Of a stretch of 7,029 nucleotides of DNA, positions 5,852 through 7,029 are shown one piece after another. Position 1 is the stretch's first letter; each line of letters begins with the position of its first letter. Position numbers and translations under genes: made by a program. This DNA comes from Nitrospirota bacterium (GTDB taxonomy: Bacteria > Nitrospirota > UBA9217): positions 1 through 7,029 of the forward strand of contig JAAXXJ010000151.1 of assembly GCA_013334545.1 (NCBI GenBank). The letters run 5' to 3'. The notes beneath the pieces are model-generated. The model was given only the letters and a program-made list of their open reading frames with translations, made no database searches and had not been told where the DNA came from.

Positions 5852-6418
5852 ATGAAGGAACAGAGGACCGATATCGGCTGCAAATGCCTCGCATGTCTCG
5901 GATCCGAGTCCGTGCGGGACAAGTCCTTGCCTGCTTACCGGACCGAGCCCGGCAGGGGACTGACCATCCTGCATCTCGTTCTCCACGCTTCACTGCCTCT
6001 CTTGGGCGTCTTTCTCATCGGTTGTTCCTGGCTCGCCCTCGTGCCTCTCTTCGGCTTTGCTGCCGCTTATCTGGCGAACTCGCTCATCCTCTGTCCGTCC
6101 TGCGCGTACCACCACGCGGGCGTCCGCTTCTGCGGATGCTATCCCAAGTCCGTTTTCCTCCACAGGCAGTATCTCGGAAAACGCTGGGGTCTTCGCGAGA
6201 ATCTCCTCGGCAGGTCTGCCGTGCTCCTCTTCACGCTCGGGCCGTCCATCGCGGTCCTGGCCGCCCGCGGCAGCGGCAACGGGGTCGTCGTACTCCTGTT
6301 CCTGGCGGTCGTCATCCTGTTCCTGACGAGCATGTTCTCCTGCCCCGCCTGCCGGCAGCGCGAAGTCTGCGCCCTCGGCAGGCTGACGGCTGCAGGGATC
6401 AAGCGCAAGGACATCTGA
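5852..6418 (+). CDS. Cysteine-rich four-helix membrane protein of unknown function
   Basis: I do not recognise a named family. The 188-residue product has a cytosolic-looking N-terminus with C10, C12 and C15 (CKCLAC), then two hydrophobic helices (about 38-58 and 60-80) ending in CPSC (C81, C84), followed by C94 and C96 (FCGC) in a soluble loop. A second pair of helices (about 121-138 and 144-162) ends in CPAC (C164, C167) with C173 and a basic tail. Thus the unit 'helix hairpin then CPxC plus further Cys' occurs twice, suggesting internal duplication. Cys pairs at membrane edges suggest zinc, cluster or thiol-redox sites on one face; the tail KRKD and R/K-rich loop 104-116 point to the cytosol by the positive-inside rule. 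The gene lies 41 bp after the barrel gene, with no clear ribosome site, so the start could be another codon. The competing longer frame over the same DNA (5767-6477) is Arg/Pro/Ser-rich and looks like a shadow. Confidence 0.7.
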   Translation: MKEQRTDIGCKCLACLGSESVRDKSLPAYRTEPGRGLTILHLVLHASLPLLGVFLIGCSWLALVPLFGFAAAYLANSLILCPSCAYHHAGVRFCGCYPKSVFLHRQYLGKRWGLRENLLGRSAVLLFTLGPSIAVLAARGSGNGVVVLLFLAVVILFLTSMFSCPACRQREVCALGRLTAAGIKRKDI

Positions 6419-6434
6419 CCGCTAACAGCCTGCC
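6377..6434 (+). terminator. Nine-pair inverted repeat spanning the end of the membrane-protein gene
   Basis: GGCAGGCTG (6377-6385) and CAGCCTGCC (6426-6434) are perfect inverse complements, and the 40-base loop contains the stop codon. It is a possible operon-end structure. No U-run follows, so Rho-independent termination is not shown. Confidence 0.25.
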
Positions 6435-6511
6435 TCGTCTTCCGCTACCCAAGCCCTTCCTGTCCAGCACGAAATAATTTGGGGTATTTGTCACTTGGAC
6501 CCGTGGTGAAT

Positions 6512-6608
6512 GGTACCTTTACTTTAAGCACGATAAAGGAGTATCGTACTCACGAATAGAGGAGCGGCGAATGCCGCCCCTGGGGACCGTCCGTATCAAA
6601 GGAGGTAC
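6512..6608 (+). promoter_or_regulatory. Structured putative 5' leader of the secreted-protein gene
   Basis: Several helices can form between the last two genes. Hairpin A pairs ACGATA (6530-6535) with TATCGT (6542-6547) around loop AAGGAG. Hairpin B pairs GAGTA (6539-6543) with TACTC (6547-6551) and excludes A. Hairpin C pairs 6560-6568 with 6573-6581 around a GAAT loop, nine positions with one A-C mismatch. GTACCT (6513-6518) can pair with AGGTAC (6603-6608), which covers the 3' half of the Shine-Dalgarno site. This does not match any riboswitch class I know by eye. A transcription start upstream of 6512 is assumed and not shown. Confidence 0.35.
6598..6606 (+). promoter_or_regulatory. Full-strength Shine-Dalgarno site
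   Basis: AAAGGAGGT is a nine-base match to the anti-SD end of 16S rRNA and stands 5 bp before ATG 6612. It is the strongest ribosome site in the window and fixes the start of the last gene, suggesting high expression when accessible. Confidence 0.85.
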
Positions 6609-6611
6609 GCT

Positions 6612-7029
6612 ATGAAAAGGCTGACAGGGAAAGGTTTTGTGCTGGCAGGTTTGATCGCGGTGTTGGCACTGGCGATGCCGATGCAGGCCGTTGCCGGTGT
6701 GGACGTCAACATCTCCGTCCCGCTCTTCGAGCTCTTCGGGATCGTGCAGCAGCCGGTCGTGGTCGCACCGTCTCCTTATTATGGATACACTCCCGGCGGA
6801 TATGTCGCACCTCCGGCACCGACGGGTGCGGTGTTCTACGGCGGGTACTGGTACCTGCCTTCGGGCGGGAGCTGGTATGTCGCGGCGCAGACCGGCGGTC
6901 CCTGGGCAGCGATCGGCATGGAGCGCGTCCCCTATGCGGTCATCAGCGGACCGGTGCTGATGAGTCCCCCGGCGACGTATTATGGTGTCCCGGAGGGACC
7001 GGCGGCCGGCATCACGATCAATCCGTGGA
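6612..7029 (+). CDS. Secreted Tyr/Trp/Gly/Pro-rich protein, 3'-truncated by the window
   Basis: An open frame of 139 codons runs off the right edge without a stop. Residues 1-28 are a clear Sec signal peptide: basic MKRLTGKG, hydrophobic FVLAGLIAVLALAM, cut after AVA. The mature part starts VDVNISVPLFELFG, then a Pro/Tyr/Gly-rich stretch (52-70). Next is a block with GGYWYLPSGGSWYVAAQTGGPWAAI (pieces at 77-101) followed by ERVPYAVISGP (104-114). The pattern 'YWY..GGSWY.A...GPW..I....VP' is shared by small exported hypothetical proteins of Geobacter-like and related bacteria, often read as repeated W-Y strand units; function unknown, periplasmic or outer-surface location likely. The start is set by the full Shine-Dalgarno site. 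It is separated from the operon by 193 bp and seems to have its own expression control. Confidence 0.8.
   Translation, partial: MKRLTGKGFVLAGLIAVLALAMPMQAVAGVDVNISVPLFELFGIVQQPVVVAPSPYYGYTPGGYVAPPAPTGAVFYGGYWYLPSGGSWYVAAQTGGPWAAIGMERVPYAVISGPVLMSPPATYYGVPEGPAAGITINPW

Noticed and set aside
5767..6477. Longer plus-strand frame of 236 codons overlapping the barrel end and the membrane-protein gene
   Set aside because: The product is Arg/Ser/Pro-rich without helices or motifs, whereas the other frame has four hydrophobic helices and ordered CPxC motifs.
6488..6525. Promoter for the last gene (TTGTCA at 6488-6493, or a sigma-54-like TGGTAC at 6511-6516)
   Set aside because: No acceptable -10 lies 16-18 bp after TTGTCA, and the sigma-54 -12 GC is missing at the required distance.
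1..7029. tRNA, rRNA, CRISPR array, insertion sequence or defence-system genes
   Set aside because: No cloverleaf, rRNA-like stretch, regularly spaced repeat, transposase or recognisable defence domain was seen; only a partial recombinase is present at the left edge.

Overview
The window is a GC-rich bacterial chromosome segment with seven complete genes and two genes cut by the window edges. All are read on the + strand. An Omp85-type outer-membrane barrel with a Sec signal peptide implies a diderm (Gram-negative) host. The gene mix (endonuclease Q family, CGGC-domain protein, a palindromic GCGAAG-type intergenic repeat, a Tyr/Trp/Gly-rich secreted protein) fits Nitrospirota or Desulfobacterota/Desulfuromonadota-like environmental bacteria. 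That placement is inference from family distribution, not something the sequence proves.

Layout. Positions 1-246 are the C-terminal end of an integron-integrase-like tyrosine recombinase, followed 39 bp later by a GNAT acetyltransferase (286-792). The 127 bp gap after it holds two overlapping, mutually exclusive hairpins and a TATAAT box placed so that the next gene would be transcribed without a leader. That gene (920-2191) is a PHP-plus-zinc protein of the endonuclease Q family, a DNA-repair nuclease for deaminated bases. Next comes a 187 bp gap with a degenerate palindromic repeat and a GC hairpin just before a Shine-Dalgarno site.

Positions 2379-6418 look like one operon of five genes with tight spacing (4 bp overlap, then 27, 16 and 41 bp gaps): a GalT-like HIT-superfamily nucleotidyltransferase, a Flavodoxin_2-type NAD(P)H:quinone/flavin reductase, a cysteine-rich CGGC-domain protein, a POTRA-less Omp85-type outer-membrane barrel, and a four-helix cysteine-rich membrane protein with an internally duplicated plan. 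No known pathway joins these. The redox and metal-binding flavour of three of them suggests a shared envelope or redox role, which is only a hypothesis.

A 193 bp gap follows, with a structured putative leader (competing hairpins plus a segment able to pair with the Shine-Dalgarno site). It precedes a perfect Shine-Dalgarno sequence and the start of a secreted Tyr/Trp/Gly/Pro-rich protein that runs off the right edge (6612-7029). No RNA gene, CRISPR array, insertion sequence or replication origin was seen. The strongest leads for something undescribed are the cysteine-rich membrane protein, the five-gene operon, and the leader before the last gene.
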